Origin: Amycolatopsis bartoniae
Lineage (GTDB): Bacteria > Actinomycetota > Actinomycetes > Mycobacteriales > Pseudonocardiaceae
Length of the DNA stretch: 64,000 bases
Direction: 5' to 3'
Assembly (NCBI RefSeq): GCF_014191255.1
Contig: NZ_JACHWH010000002.1
Location: forward strand, 558,001-622,000
Part shown: piece by piece, positions 49,095 to 60,138 of the stretch
How the letters are laid out: each line of letters opens with the position of its first letter
Numbering within the stretch: the first letter of the stretch is position 1
Position numbers and translations under genes: made by a program
Notes under the pieces: generated by a model
What the model saw: only the letters and a program-made list of their open reading frames with translations
What the model was told of the DNA's origin: nothing
The model's database searches: none

Positions 49095-50159
49095 TCAACG
49101 GATGAGCTTGCCCCGGAGCAGGATGTGCCGCGGGTGGCGGAGGACGGACAGGTCCTCGCGCGGATCGCGGTCGTAGACGAGCACGTCGGCGGGGGCGCCG
49201 TCCGTCAGGGAGTCGTGGCCCAGCCACTCCCGTGCCGCCCAGGACGCGGCCGCCAGGGCGTCCGTGCGGGACATGCCCGCTCGCCACAGGGCCTCGATCT
49301 CGTCGACCACGCGGCCGTGCGCCACCATGCCTCCCGCGTCGCTGCCCGCGTAGACGGGAACGCCCGCCGACATCGCCTCGGCGACCATGTCGCCCACGCC
49401 CGCGTGCAGCGCTCGCATGTGCGCCGCGTACGCCGGGTACTTGCCCGCCTTCTCCGCGATGCCCGGGAAGTTCTCGATGTTGATCAACGTCGGCACCAGC
49501 GCCGTGCCTCGGCGGGCCAGCTCGGCCAGCTGGTCCGGGGACAGGCCGGTGCCGTGCTCCAGGCAGTCGATCCCGGCGTTGATCAACCCCGGCAGGGCGT
49601 CCTCGCCGAAGACGTGCGCCGTCACGCGGGCTCCGGCTTCGTGCGCGACCTTGACCGCCTCCGCCAGCACGTCGTCCGGCCACAGGGGCGCCAGGTCACC
49701 GACCGAGCGGTCGATCCAGTCCCCCACCAGCTTCACCCAGCCGTCACCGTCGGCGGCCTGCTCGGCCACCGCCGCGGGCAGGTCGTCCGGCGAGTCCAGC
49801 TCCAGCCCCAAACCCGGTACGTACCGCTTCGGCAACGCCAGGTGCCGCCCCGCGCGGATGATCCGCGGCAGGTCCTCGCGCGCCTGCAACGGGCGGGCGT
49901 CGATCGGCTGCCCACAGTCGCGGATCAGCAACGTGCCCGCGTCGCGGTCGACGAGCGCCTGCGAGATCGCTTCGTCCACTGTGGCCGGTCCGGACACGCC
50001 GATGCCGGGGTGGCAGTGGGCGTCGACCAGGCCCGGCACGAGGAAACCCTCGGTGACGAGCGTCGGCGCGTCCTCCACCGGGGAGAACCGCAGGCGCCCG
50101 TCGCGCACCCAGACGTCCCGCTCCTGCCCGTCGGGCAGGACGACACCACGCAGGTGCAT
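49095..50159 (-). CDS. Amidohydrolase-superfamily protein (Rv2915c-like)
   Basis: A 354-residue protein with an N-terminal composite beta domain and a TIM barrel. The metal site HxH is in LVDAHCHPGIGV near residue 48. Further ligand histidines are in VTAHVFGED and CLEHGTG, and the final Asp in VYAGSDAGG. It resembles imidazolonepropionase-like amidohydrolases; the substrate is unknown. The ATG overlaps the ffh stop as TGATG. Gene order ffh then amidohydrolase is as in mycobacteria (Rv2916c-Rv2915c), so the link is conserved, although no functional link to the signal recognition particle is known. Confidence 0.9.
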   Translation of the reverse strand: MHLRGVVLPDGQERDVWVRDGRLRFSPVEDAPTLVTEGFLVPGLVDAHCHPGIGVSGPATVDEAISQALVDRDAGTLLIRDCGQPIDARPLQAREDLPRIIRAGRHLALPKRYVPGLGLELDSPDDLPAAVAEQAADGDGWVKLVGDWIDRSVGDLAPLWPDDVLAEAVKVAHEAGARVTAHVFGEDALPGLINAGIDCLEHGTGLSPDQLAELARRGTALVPTLINIENFPGIAEKAGKYPAYAAHMRALHAGVGDMVAEAMSAGVPVYAGSDAGGMVAHGRVVDEIEALWRAGMSRTDALAAASWAAREWLGHDSLTDGAPADVLVYDRDPREDLSVLRHPRHILLRGKLIR

Positions 50160-51685
50160 CACTTGTTCTTGGGCAGCTTGAACTTCGACGGGTCGAAACC
50201 GGGTACGTCGTTCATGCTGCCGCCCAGCTGGGACAGGTCGGGCATCCCGCCGCCGCCACCGGGCGGCAGCATCGGCATGCCACCGGGGAAGCCGCCGCGC
50301 ACCTTGGGCTGCGTCGGGCCCTTGCCCTTGCCCTTCTTCCCCTTCTTGTTCTTGCGCTTGGTGGCGCTGCCGCCGCCGAAGCCGAACCGGCCCGCCATCT
50401 GCTGCATCATCTTGCGGGCCTCGAAGAACCGGTTCACGAGGTCGTTGACCTCGCGCACGGTCACCCCCGAACCGACGGCGATGCGCTGCCGCCGCGAACC
50501 GTTGATGATCTTCGGGTCGGCGCGCTCCGCCGGGGTCATGCCGCGGATGATCGCCTGCACCCGGTCCAGCTGCTTGTCGTCGACCTGCGCCAGCTGGTCC
50601 TTCATCTGGCCCGCGCCGGGCAGCATGCCGAGCAGGTTGCCGATCGGGCCCATCTTGCGCACCGCGAGCATCTGCTCGAGGAAGTCCTCCAGCGTCAGCT
50701 GGCCGGTGCCGAGCTTCGCCGCGGCCTTCTCCGCCTGCTCCTGGTCGAACGCCTGCTCGGCCTGCTCGATCAGGGTGAGCACGTCACCCATGCCCAGAAT
50801 CCGGCTGGCCATCCGGTCCGGGTGGAAGGTGTCGAAGTCTTCGAGCTTCTCGCCGTTGGAGGCGAACAGGATCGGCTGCCCGGTGACCTGCCGCACCGAC
50901 AGGGCGGCACCACCGCGGGCGTCACCGTCGAGCTTGGTGAGCACCACGCCGCTGAACCCGACGCCGTCGCGGAACGCCTCGGCCGTGTTGACCGCGTCCT
51001 GACCGATCATCGCGTCGACGACGAACAGCGTCTCGTCCGGCTGGACCGCGTCGCGGATGTCCGCGGCCTGCTTCATCAGCTCCTCGTCGACGCCCAGCCG
51101 GCCGGCGGTGTCGACGATGACGACGTCGTGCTGCGCGCGCTTGGCCTCGGCGACACCGCGGCGCGCCACGTCCACCGGGTCGCCGACGCCGTTGCCCGGC
51201 TCCGGTGCGAAGGTGGGCACGCCAGCCCGCTCGCCGACCACCTGGAGCTGGGTGACGGCGTTCGGGCGCTGCAGGTCACAGGCCACGAGCAGCGGCGCGT
51301 GGCCCTGCTTCTTCAGCCACAGCGAGAGCTTGCCCGCGAGCGTCGTCTTACCGGAACCCTGCAGACCGGCGAGCATGATCACCGTCGGCGGGTTCTTGGC
51401 CAGGCTGAGCCGCCGCGTCTCGCCGCCGAGGATCGCGACGAGCTCCTCGTTGACGATCTTGACGACCTGCTGCGCCGGGTTGAGCGCGCCCGAGACCTCG
51501 GCGCCCTTGGCGCGCTGCTTCACCTGCGCGATGAACTCCCGCACGACGGGCAGCGCGACGTCGGCCTCCAGCAGCGCGATACGGATCTCGCGCGCGGTGG
51601 CGTCGATGTCGGCGTCGGTCAGCTTCCCCTTGCCCCGCAGTGTCTGCAGGGCGGCGGTGAGCCGGTCGGAGAGGGTGTCGAACAC
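50159..51685 (-). CDS. ffh: Signal recognition particle protein Ffh
   Basis: A 508-residue SRP GTPase. The N domain is FDTLSDRLTAALQTLRGKGKL. The G domain shows LAGLQGSGKTTLAGKL, VIVDTAGRLG and VLTKLDGDARGGAALS. The Met-rich M domain (FLEQMLAVRKMGPIGNLLGMLPGAGQMKDQL) binds SRP RNA and signal peptides. A Lys-rich loop (KRKNKKGKKGKGKG) and a glycine tail end the protein. Start GTG 51685. It is coupled to the downstream amidohydrolase. Confidence 0.97.
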   Translation of the reverse strand: MFDTLSDRLTAALQTLRGKGKLTDADIDATAREIRIALLEADVALPVVREFIAQVKQRAKGAEVSGALNPAQQVVKIVNEELVAILGGETRRLSLAKNPPTVIMLAGLQGSGKTTLAGKLSLWLKKQGHAPLLVACDLQRPNAVTQLQVVGERAGVPTFAPEPGNGVGDPVDVARRGVAEAKRAQHDVVIVDTAGRLGVDEELMKQAADIRDAVQPDETLFVVDAMIGQDAVNTAEAFRDGVGFSGVVLTKLDGDARGGAALSVRQVTGQPILFASNGEKLEDFDTFHPDRMASRILGMGDVLTLIEQAEQAFDQEQAEKAAAKLGTGQLTLEDFLEQMLAVRKMGPIGNLLGMLPGAGQMKDQLAQVDDKQLDRVQAIIRGMTPAERADPKIINGSRRQRIAVGSGVTVREVNDLVNRFFEARKMMQQMAGRFGFGGGSATKRKNKKGKKGKGKGPTQPKVRGGFPGGMPMLPPGGGGGMPDLSQLGGSMNDVPGFDPSKFKLPKNK

Positions 51686-51864
51686 GGGTGTGCACGCTCC
51701 AGCTGGTCGTGGTTGCTCCGTCGACCAGGGTAGCCGCCCGCCGCGGCCGAGCTGCGGGTACCGCGAAACCAGCCGAAACCGGTACCCAGCAGGTGCGTAC
51801 CGATCTGCGAAGCCAACCCTTGGGACGACGAAAAAGCCTTGCGCAGATTACTACGCTTTCGCGT

Positions 51865-53619
51865 ATGACTTCTCTGGTCGAAGACGAGGAACGGCACGTC
51901 CCGCTCCGCCGGATCGTCGCCCTGTTCCGGCCCTACCGGTGGGCGATGGCGGGTCTGCTGGGGCTGATCGTCGTGCAGGCCGGGCTCGGCGTGGCCTCCC
52001 CGTTCTTCCTGCGCGCGATCCTCGACAGCGCGCTCCCCCGCCGCGACACCGTCCTGCTCACGCTGCTCGCGGCGGCCATGATCGCGTGCTCGCTGGGCAG
52101 CGGGGCGATGAGCGTGACGACCACCGGCGTGGCGAACACGATCGGCCAGCGGGTGATGAACGACCTGCGTGTCGGCGTCTACGGGCACCTGCAGCGGATG
52201 TCGCTGGCCTTCTTCACCAGGACCCGCAGCGGCGAGGTGCTCTCGCGGGTGTTCAACGACATCGGCGGGGTGGACAACGTCGTCAACAACACCGCCAGCA
52301 GCATCGCGCAGAACGGCATCACCACGCTCGCCATCGCCGTCGCGCTGCTGGTGATGGACGGGCAGCTCGCGCTGCTCGGGCTGGTCGTCGTGCCGTTGTT
52401 CCTCGTGTTCACACTGCGGCTGGGGCGCAGGCGCCGCGCGCTCGCCCGCGGCCGGCAGGCCCGGCTCGCGCGGCTGACCACGATGGTCGAGGAATCGCTG
52501 TCGGTCGCGGGCGTGCTGCTCGCGAAGACGATGGGCAGCGAGCGGGAGCTGCGGGAACGGTTCGCGCGGGAGTCCGCGGAGATCTCGCGGCTGGAGCGGC
52601 AGTCCGCGCTGGCCGGGCGGTGGCAGCTGGCGTCGCGGCGGATGTGCCTGACGTGCGTGCCCGCGATCGTCTACTGGCTCGCCGGAATGGCGCTGGCGCA
52701 CGGCGCGAGCCCGACTTCGCTGGGCACCGTGGTGGCGTTCACGAGCATGCTGAACCGGCTGGTCGCCCCCGCGACGGCGATGCAGTCCGTGGGGCAGAAC
52801 CTCTCCACCGCGACCGCGCTGTTCGGCCGCATCTTCGAGGTGCTGGACCTGCCGATGGAGATCGCGGACCGGCCCGGGGCGGCCGAGCTGACCGTGCGGG
52901 AGGGCGCGGTGAGCCTGCGTGGGGTGTCCTTCCGCTACGGCGACACGTGGACGCTGCAGGACATCGACCTGGAGATCCCCGCCGGTTCGACGACCGCGCT
53001 CGTAGGCGCGACCGGTTCGGGCAAGACGACGCTCGCGTACCTGGTGGCGCGGTTGTACGAGCCGAACGAGGGCAAGGTGCTCCTCGACGGCGTCGACATC
53101 CGCGACGTCACGCTGCGTTCGCTGGCCGGCGCGGTCGGGCTGGTGTCGCAGGAGACCTACCTGTTCCACGCGAGCGTGCGGGAGAACCTGCGGTTCGCGA
53201 AACCGGACGCGACCGACGAGGAGATCGAGCGGGCCGCCCGCGCGGCGCACATCCACGACACGCTCGCCGCGCTGCCCGAGGGCTACGACACAGTGGTCGG
53301 GCAGCGCGGATACCGGTTCTCCGGTGGGGAGAAACAGCGGATGGCGATCGCCCGGATCCTGCTGCGCAACCCGCCGGTCCTCGTGCTGGACGAGGCGACG
53401 AGCGCGCTGGACAACCGCACCGAGCGGGCCGTCCAGGCGGAGCTGGACCGGCTGGCGGCACAGCGCACCACGATCGCGATCGCGCACCGGCTGTCCACTG
53501 TGGAGCACGCCGACCAGATCGTGGTGCTCGACGGCGGGCGGATCGTGGAGCGGGGCAAGCACGCGGAGCTGCTGGCGCTCGGTGGGCGCTACGCCCGTTT
53601 GGTCCGGGGCGACACCTAA
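51865..53619 (+). CDS. ABC exporter (half-transporter, TMD-NBD fusion)
   Basis: A 584-residue protein with six transmembrane helices in residues 20-310, then an ATPase domain. Walker A is LVGATGSGKTTLAYL, Q-loop VSQETYLF, signature FSGGEKQRMAIARILL, Walker B PVLVLDEATSALD, and H-loop AIAHRLST. It would work as a homodimer exporting a drug or lipid. There is no ribosome site before the ATG, and TACGCT lies 7-10 bases upstream, so a leaderless mRNA is likely. A MarR-type regulator follows 10 bases downstream. The substrate is unknown. Confidence 0.95.
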   Translation: MTSLVEDEERHVPLRRIVALFRPYRWAMAGLLGLIVVQAGLGVASPFFLRAILDSALPRRDTVLLTLLAAAMIACSLGSGAMSVTTTGVANTIGQRVMNDLRVGVYGHLQRMSLAFFTRTRSGEVLSRVFNDIGGVDNVVNNTASSIAQNGITTLAIAVALLVMDGQLALLGLVVVPLFLVFTLRLGRRRRALARGRQARLARLTTMVEESLSVAGVLLAKTMGSERELRERFARESAEISRLERQSALAGRWQLASRRMCLTCVPAIVYWLAGMALAHGASPTSLGTVVAFTSMLNRLVAPATAMQSVGQNLSTATALFGRIFEVLDLPMEIADRPGAAELTVREGAVSLRGVSFRYGDTWTLQDIDLEIPAGSTTALVGATGSGKTTLAYLVARLYEPNEGKVLLDGVDIRDVTLRSLAGAVGLVSQETYLFHASVRENLRFAKPDATDEEIERAARAAHIHDTLAALPEGYDTVVGQRGYRFSGGEKQRMAIARILLRNPPVLVLDEATSALDNRTERAVQAELDRLAAQRTTIAIAHRLSTVEHADQIVVLDGGRIVERGKHAELLALGGRYARLVRGDT

Positions 53620-53629
53620 GCTGGGGATC

Positions 53630-54055
53630 ATGGCGGACCCCGACCTGGCCGACCTCGCCCGCGTCGTGCGGGAGGGGGTCGGCAGGCTGAACTGGCGGAT
53701 GCGCGCGGAACGCGGCGGGGAGAGCACGCTGGTGCTGGCCGTGCTCTCGCGGCTGCACCGGGCGGGCACGCAGACGCCCAAGGAGGTGTCGGACGGGGAG
53801 AAGATCCAGCCGCAGTCGCTGACCCGGGTGCTGGCCGCGATGGAACGCGACGGGCTCGTGTCGCGCCGCCCGGACCCGGACGACCGGCGGCGGTCGCTGC
53901 TGGACATCACCCAGTCCGGGCTGGCGGCTTTGCGGTCCTACAGCGAGCGGCGGGAACGCTGGCTGGCCGCGGCGATGGCGGAGACGCTGACCGAGACGGA
54001 ACAGGAACTGCTCCGGCTGGCGGCGAAGGTGATGATGCAGCTGGCGGACAGTTGA
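53630..54055 (+). CDS. MarR-family transcriptional regulator
   Basis: A 141-residue protein with the winged-helix pattern TLVLAVLSRLHRAGTQTPKEVSDGEKIQPQSLTRVLAAMERDGLVSRRPDPDDRRRSLLDIT. The wing RRPDPDDRRRSLLDIT is typical of MarR. It starts 10 bases after the ABC exporter and almost certainly regulates it, perhaps in response to the exported compound. The operator was not identified. Confidence 0.92.
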   Translation: MADPDLADLARVVREGVGRLNWRMRAERGGESTLVLAVLSRLHRAGTQTPKEVSDGEKIQPQSLTRVLAAMERDGLVSRRPDPDDRRRSLLDITQSGLAALRSYSERRERWLAAAMAETLTETEQELLRLAAKVMMQLADS

Positions 54056-54644
54056 GGGTTGGCGCGGCGGTGACCGGGGTGACCGGGTGGTGGCCGCGTG
54101 GCGCGGGGTGAGGGGTGCTCGGGTGGCGCTGGGGGTGGCCGGGGCTGGGGGTGACTCGGCGGCCGCCTGGTGAGGCGGTTGCCGGGCGGGATGACGGCTG
54201 GCCTGGTGGGCCCCGGATGGCGGCGGCTGGGCGGCGGTGCGGGGTGGAGTGGCGGTCAGGCTGGCGGCGGCTCGGCCGCGACCCGGGGCGGGTGGCGGCG
54301 GAAACGGATTGCGGCGGCTGCGTGGCAGCGCGGCGGCTCCGAAAACCCCCAAAAACCCCTCGAATACTCATGCGGGTGGCTCGCCCCCTCGCCGAGCCAC
54401 CCGCATGGTCGCGTCGTAGTCGTCGGGGTCTGCCGCTCGCCGGACCCCCAGTGACTGGCGAGATGGGCCTTCGACGTCCTCGACGCGATGGCCTCAGCCT
54501 GCCGGTTCCGGGGGCCCGCGGGCAGCGTGAAGACACCCAAGTAGCACTAGGTAGTTCTACTCAAGCTGCTTGCCGAACCAACTCCGTACGCGGCGGTGTG
54601 ACGCGACCGGGCCGCAGCCGTGACGCGACTTTCCCAAAAAATCT
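54056..54644. other. G-rich convergent spacer between marR and ku
   Basis: The first 250 bases are G-rich on the + strand (GGGG-tracts with GGTGAC repeats), like the other two spacers noted. It then holds the terminator-like stem at 54369-54407 and a unique part. AGTAG/CTACT arms around 54540-54560 form a small inverted repeat. No supported gene; a 94-codon leftward frame in this area reads through the stem and is not convincing. Confidence 0.45.
54369..54407 (-). terminator. Perfect 15-bp stem-loop with T-rich tail on the minus strand
   Basis: CATGCGGGTGGCTCG (54369-54383) pairs with 54393-54407 around a nine-base loop. On the minus strand the stem is followed by GAGTATTCGAGGGGTTTTTGG, a T-containing tract, so it probably terminates leftward transcription, for example from ku 240 bases upstream. 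Confidence 0.7.
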
Positions 54645-55538
54645 TCAGCGCCGCGACTTCGGGGCGTTGCGGGCCTTCGAAGCGGCCTTCCGAGCCCCCG
54701 CGCGGGACTGCGCCGCCTTCTCCGCCGCCGCCTTGGCGCGCTTCACCGCGGGCGACGACGCCTGGTCCTCGTCCGTTCGCTCCTGCGCCGTCTCCTGCAA
54801 CGCCTCCAGCAGCTGCTCGACGCCCGCGTCCTGGGCCGCGGCCGTCGGGCTCAGCACCTCGCGGTCCTCCACCTTCGCCGCGATCAGCTCCTGCAACGCG
54901 GCGGCATATCTGTCCGTGTACTGCGCTGGTTCGAAATTGCCCGACAGGTTCTCGATGATGTTCGCCGCCGCACGAACCTGCGCCGTGCGGATGTCGATGT
55001 CGTCGTGCAGGAACGGGAAATCGGGGGTGCGCACCTCGTCCGGCCAGTGCAGCGTGTCCAGCATCAGCACCTGCCCGCGCACGCGCAACGCGCCCAGCGT
55101 CTCCCGCTGCCGCAACGCCACCCGCACGATCGCGACGCGCTCGGCCTGCTGCAGCGCCTCGCTCAGCAACACGTACGGCTTCGTCGCAGGCACCTCGGGT
55201 TCGAGGTAGTAGCTCTTGAGGAAGTACAGCGGATCGAGCTGCCCCGGCGGGACGAACCCGCAGATCTCGATCGAGTGCGCGGTGGGCAGCGGCAGCTCGG
55301 CCAGCTCGTCCTCCGCCAGCACGACCACGTCACCGCCCGGCAGCTCGTAGCCCCGGCCGACCTCGTGCTGCGGGATCTCGGCCCCGTCGACCTCGCAGAT
55401 CCGCTTGAGCCGGATCCGGCCGCCGTCGACCGAGTGCAGCTGGTGCAGCCCGGTGCTGTGGTCCTCGGTGGCGCTGTAGGCCTTCACCGGGATCGCCGAA
55501 CTGCCGAAACCGATCGTGCCTTTCCACACGGTGCGCAT
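54645..55538 (-). CDS. ku: Ku protein (non-homologous end joining)
   Basis: A 297-residue bacterial Ku. The core beta-barrel starts MRTVWKGTIGFGSSAIPVKAYSATEDHS and contains RIRLKRICEVDGAEIPQHEVGRGYEL, then the helical arm. The C-terminal tail is Lys/Ala/Arg-rich (AAEKAAQSRAGARKAASKARNAPKSRR), as in actinobacterial Ku that binds ends and threads inward. It normally recruits LigD, which is not in this window. A small unknown gene lies 36 bases upstream in the same direction. Confidence 0.96.
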   Translation of the reverse strand: MRTVWKGTIGFGSSAIPVKAYSATEDHSTGLHQLHSVDGGRIRLKRICEVDGAEIPQHEVGRGYELPGGDVVVLAEDELAELPLPTAHSIEICGFVPPGQLDPLYFLKSYYLEPEVPATKPYVLLSEALQQAERVAIVRVALRQRETLGALRVRGQVLMLDTLHWPDEVRTPDFPFLHDDIDIRTAQVRAAANIIENLSGNFEPAQYTDRYAAALQELIAAKVEDREVLSPTAAAQDAGVEQLLEALQETAQERTDEDQASSPAVKRAKAAAEKAAQSRAGARKAASKARNAPKSRR

Positions 55539-55574
55539 TCGAACAGTTTAGCGAACGAACCCCGTCCCCTATAG

Positions 55575-55931
55575 CTACAAACGGGTGTCCGGGCCGGCGA
55601 ACTCGGCCGCGATCTGCGCGAACGGCTCGCTTTCGGCCAGCGCGTCGGCCGAATAGCCGAACGCACCGGCGGCCGCCTGGAGCACCTGGGCCAGCGCGCC
55701 GACCTCCGGCGAGGGCGCGGCGGCGAGCACACCCGCCTGCCCGTCCTCCACCCGTTCCGCGAGCCGGGTGAGCGCGCTGGACAACAACCGCTGGCCGGTG
55801 ACGAGATCGGTGATCACCTTCGCCAGCTCGCCCAGCTCCACCTCCTGGGCACCGTCGAGCTCGGCGGCGCACGCACGGAGGTGGGAAGCGGCCACCGTGG
55901 ACGGCAGGACGGTCGGCTCGAGCTCCGGCAT
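55575..55931 (-). CDS. Small alpha-helical protein of unknown function upstream of ku
   Basis: A protein of about 118 residues, MPELEPTVLPSTVAASHLRACAAELDGAQ, ending FAQIAAEFAGPDTRL. It is alanine- and leucine-rich, probably all helical, acidic, with no membrane span or cysteine pattern. AGGA lies eight bases before ATG 55931; ATG 55940 is an alternative. The longer frame to 56063 overlaps glnD. It could be co-expressed with ku. I cannot assign a family. Confidence 0.6.
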   Translation of the reverse strand: MPELEPTVLPSTVAASHLRACAAELDGAQEVELGELAKVITDLVTGQRLLSSALTRLAERVEDGQAGVLAAAPSPEVGALAQVLQAAAGAFGYSADALAESEPFAQIAAEFAGPDTRL

Positions 55932-56017
55932 GGCGGTCATCCTGCCATCGCGATCACCGATCGCCCGCGCGACACCCCGGGGCCCGCCCGCCGGATCGGC
56001 GGACGGGCCCGGAGAGC

Positions 56018-58333
56018 TCACGAGGCCGCCGCGAGCACCGCCTGCTCGACCCGGTGCCGCCACGCCAGGTCGAGGCTTCCGCCGCGCGGGGCGACCGCGA
56101 AGGAGTCCACGACGGCGCCGCCGAGGGTCGCGACCTTCGCCCAGCGCACCTCGGCCTCACACGCCTGCAGCGCGCCCGCGACCCGGTGCAGCAGGCCGAT
56201 CCGGTCGTGCGCCCGCAGTTCGAGGACCACCGTGCTGGCGCCGGCGGTCTCGTCGTCGAACCACAGCACCTTGGGCTTCGCCATGACGCGGACCGGAGTG
56301 GAGTAGTCCCGCTCCTTCGCCGCGAGCTTCTGCTCCAGCGCGAGCCCGCCCGACACCGCCCGCGAGAACTGCTCCCGCAGCAGGCCCGGGTCCGGCAGCG
56401 AGCCGAACTTCGGCGACGCGGTGAAGATGCCCGCCCGGCCGTTGCCGTGACTGCGCAACGACGCCGTGTGCACCTCCAGCGAGTGCAGCGCGAGCACCCC
56501 GGCCGCCGGGGCGAGCAGCTCCGCGCGTTCGGGCACCGCGAGCACGACCGTCGCCACGTTGCCCTGCGCGCTGATCGAGACCTCGCCGCGGCCGTTGCGC
56601 ACCGCCGTCTCCACCAGCTCGCGCTGCTCCCGGTCGAGCGGTTCCGGTGGTGCGAAACCCTTGCCCTGCAAGACGTGCCGGCAGCGCTGCACCAGGTTCT
56701 CGACCAGGCCCGCCTTCCAGTCCGTCCACACGCCCGGTCCGGTGGCCAGCGAATCGGCCTGGGTGAGCGCCTGGAGCAGTTCGAGCAGCACCACGTCGTT
56801 GTCGACCGTCTTCGCGATGCGGGCGATGGTGGCGGGCTCCTCGATGTCGCGACGCGTCGCCGTGTGCACCAGCAGCAGGTGGTGGCGCACCATCGCCGCC
56901 ACGGTCGTCGCGTCGGCCTCCGGCAACCCGAGGCGACGGGCGACCTGCACCGTGATCGCCGCGCCCAGCTCGGAGTGGTCGGTGTCGCGGCCCTTGCCGA
57001 TGTCGTGCAGCAACGCGCCGAGCAACAACAGGTCCGGCCGGGACACCGTCGTGGTGAGCTTGGCCGCCTCCACGCACGTCTGCACCAGGTGCCGGTCCAC
57101 CGTCCACGAGTGCACCGGTTCGCGCGGCGGCAGGTCGCGCACCGCGCCCCATTCCGGGAACAGCCGCGCCCACAGGCCCGTGCGGTCGAGCGCCTCGACC
57201 GCGTCGATGAGCCCTTCGCCCGCGCCGAGCAGCTCGGTGAGGGCGTCGCGCGCGTCGGGCGGCCAAGGGGTGCGCAGTTCCGGCGCGGAGTCGGCGAGCG
57301 TGCGCAGGGTGCCGTGCGCGATCGGGGCTCCGGTGCGGGCCGAGGCCGCCGCGACGCGCAGCAGCAGGCCCGGGTCCTTGGCCGGCACGGCGTCGCGGGC
57401 CAGCGACACCTCGCTGCCGTGCAGCACCACGCCCTCGTCGAGCGGGGTGCGGCTGGGGCGGCGGCCGAACCGGCCCTTCGGTGGGTCCACAGTGGACCGG
57501 AGCGCGACCTCGACGGCGTAGCCGACGGTGCGGCCCGCGCCGGCGAGCTTGCGCGCCAACGTGAACCGGTCGCCGAAGCCGAGCTCCGCGGCGACCAGCT
57601 CGGCGTCCGGGGCACCGAGGATGTCGCGGTCCCGCCGCAGTTCCCGGCGCATTTCGGTGCGCACGTCGAGGAGCAGTTCCTTGGCCGCGCGCAGTTCCTC
57701 GCCCGGCCGGTCGGTCAGCTGCGCCGCGGCGAGCGCGTCCAGCACCCCGAGGTCACGCAGCCCGCCCTTGCCGTACTTGAGGTCGGGCTCCGCGGACTGG
57801 GCGATCTCCCCGCTGCGCTGCCAGCGCTTGCGGGTGGACTCCGCCAGCTCGGGCAGCCGCTTGCGGGCCGTGCGGCGCCACTGGTCGCGGGCCGCGGTGG
57901 CGAGCCGGGCGGTGAGCTCGGCGTCGCCCGCGAGGTGCCGCGCGTCGAGCAGCCCCATCGCGGTCCGCAGGTCCTCCGAGGCCACCTGGACGGCTTCGGC
58001 GGGCGTGCGGACGGAGTGGTCGAGGCCGATGCGCGCGTCCCACAGCGGGTACCACAGCGCGTCGGCGATGTCGGCGACCTGGGGGTTCTGGTTGTGCACC
58101 AGCACCAGGTCGAGGTCGGAGAACGGCACCAGCTCGCGCCGTCCGAGGCCGCCGACGGCGACCAGCGCGACACCGGGTTCAGCGGTGTCGACGCCGGCCG
58201 CCGCGGCGGCCTTGCTCAGCCAGAACTCGTACAGGTCCACCAGCGCGGCCCGCAGGGCGGCAGCGCCGAGCCTGCCGTGCCTGCCTTCCAGCAGCCGGTT
58301 CGCCGCCTGCGCGAGTTCCCCCCCGAGAACCAT
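56018..58333 (-). CDS. glnD: [Protein-PII] uridylyltransferase / uridylyl-removing enzyme
   Basis: A 771-residue bifunctional sensor of glutamine. The nucleotidyltransferase site is VGGLGRRELVPFSDLDLVLVHN near residue 55. A helical domain and the HD phosphohydrolase site (LLLGALLHDIGKGRDTDHSELG, near residue 440) follow. Two ACT domains occupy the C-terminus (VLAVPERAELLAPAAGV and VVLELRAHDRIGLLHRVAGAL). In actinobacteria GlnD may adenylylate rather than uridylylate PII. ATG 58333 lies six bases after glnK, so amtB-glnK-glnD is one operon. Confidence 0.96.
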   Translation of the reverse strand: MVLGGELAQAANRLLEGRHGRLGAAALRAALVDLYEFWLSKAAAAAGVDTAEPGVALVAVGGLGRRELVPFSDLDLVLVHNQNPQVADIADALWYPLWDARIGLDHSVRTPAEAVQVASEDLRTAMGLLDARHLAGDAELTARLATAARDQWRRTARKRLPELAESTRKRWQRSGEIAQSAEPDLKYGKGGLRDLGVLDALAAAQLTDRPGEELRAAKELLLDVRTEMRRELRRDRDILGAPDAELVAAELGFGDRFTLARKLAGAGRTVGYAVEVALRSTVDPPKGRFGRRPSRTPLDEGVVLHGSEVSLARDAVPAKDPGLLLRVAAASARTGAPIAHGTLRTLADSAPELRTPWPPDARDALTELLGAGEGLIDAVEALDRTGLWARLFPEWGAVRDLPPREPVHSWTVDRHLVQTCVEAAKLTTTVSRPDLLLLGALLHDIGKGRDTDHSELGAAITVQVARRLGLPEADATTVAAMVRHHLLLVHTATRRDIEEPATIARIAKTVDNDVVLLELLQALTQADSLATGPGVWTDWKAGLVENLVQRCRHVLQGKGFAPPEPLDREQRELVETAVRNGRGEVSISAQGNVATVVLAVPERAELLAPAAGVLALHSLEVHTASLRSHGNGRAGIFTASPKFGSLPDPGLLREQFSRAVSGGLALEQKLAAKERDYSTPVRVMAKPKVLWFDDETAGASTVVLELRAHDRIGLLHRVAGALQACEAEVRWAKVATLGGAVVDSFAVAPRGGSLDLAWRHRVEQAVLAAAS

Positions 58334-58339
58334 CCGCGC

Positions 58340-60069
<1,730 letters not shown>

Positions 60070-60138
60070 ATCTTCCTCCCGGCTCGAGATATTGCCCGGG
60101 AGTTTTGAATTCGGGTGTTTCGCCGGACGGCATCCGAC

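Noticed and set aside
54256..54540. 94-codon leftward frame through the 15-bp stem-loop
   Set aside because: It reads through a likely terminator and has no recognisable fold or family; the hairpin explains the sequence better.
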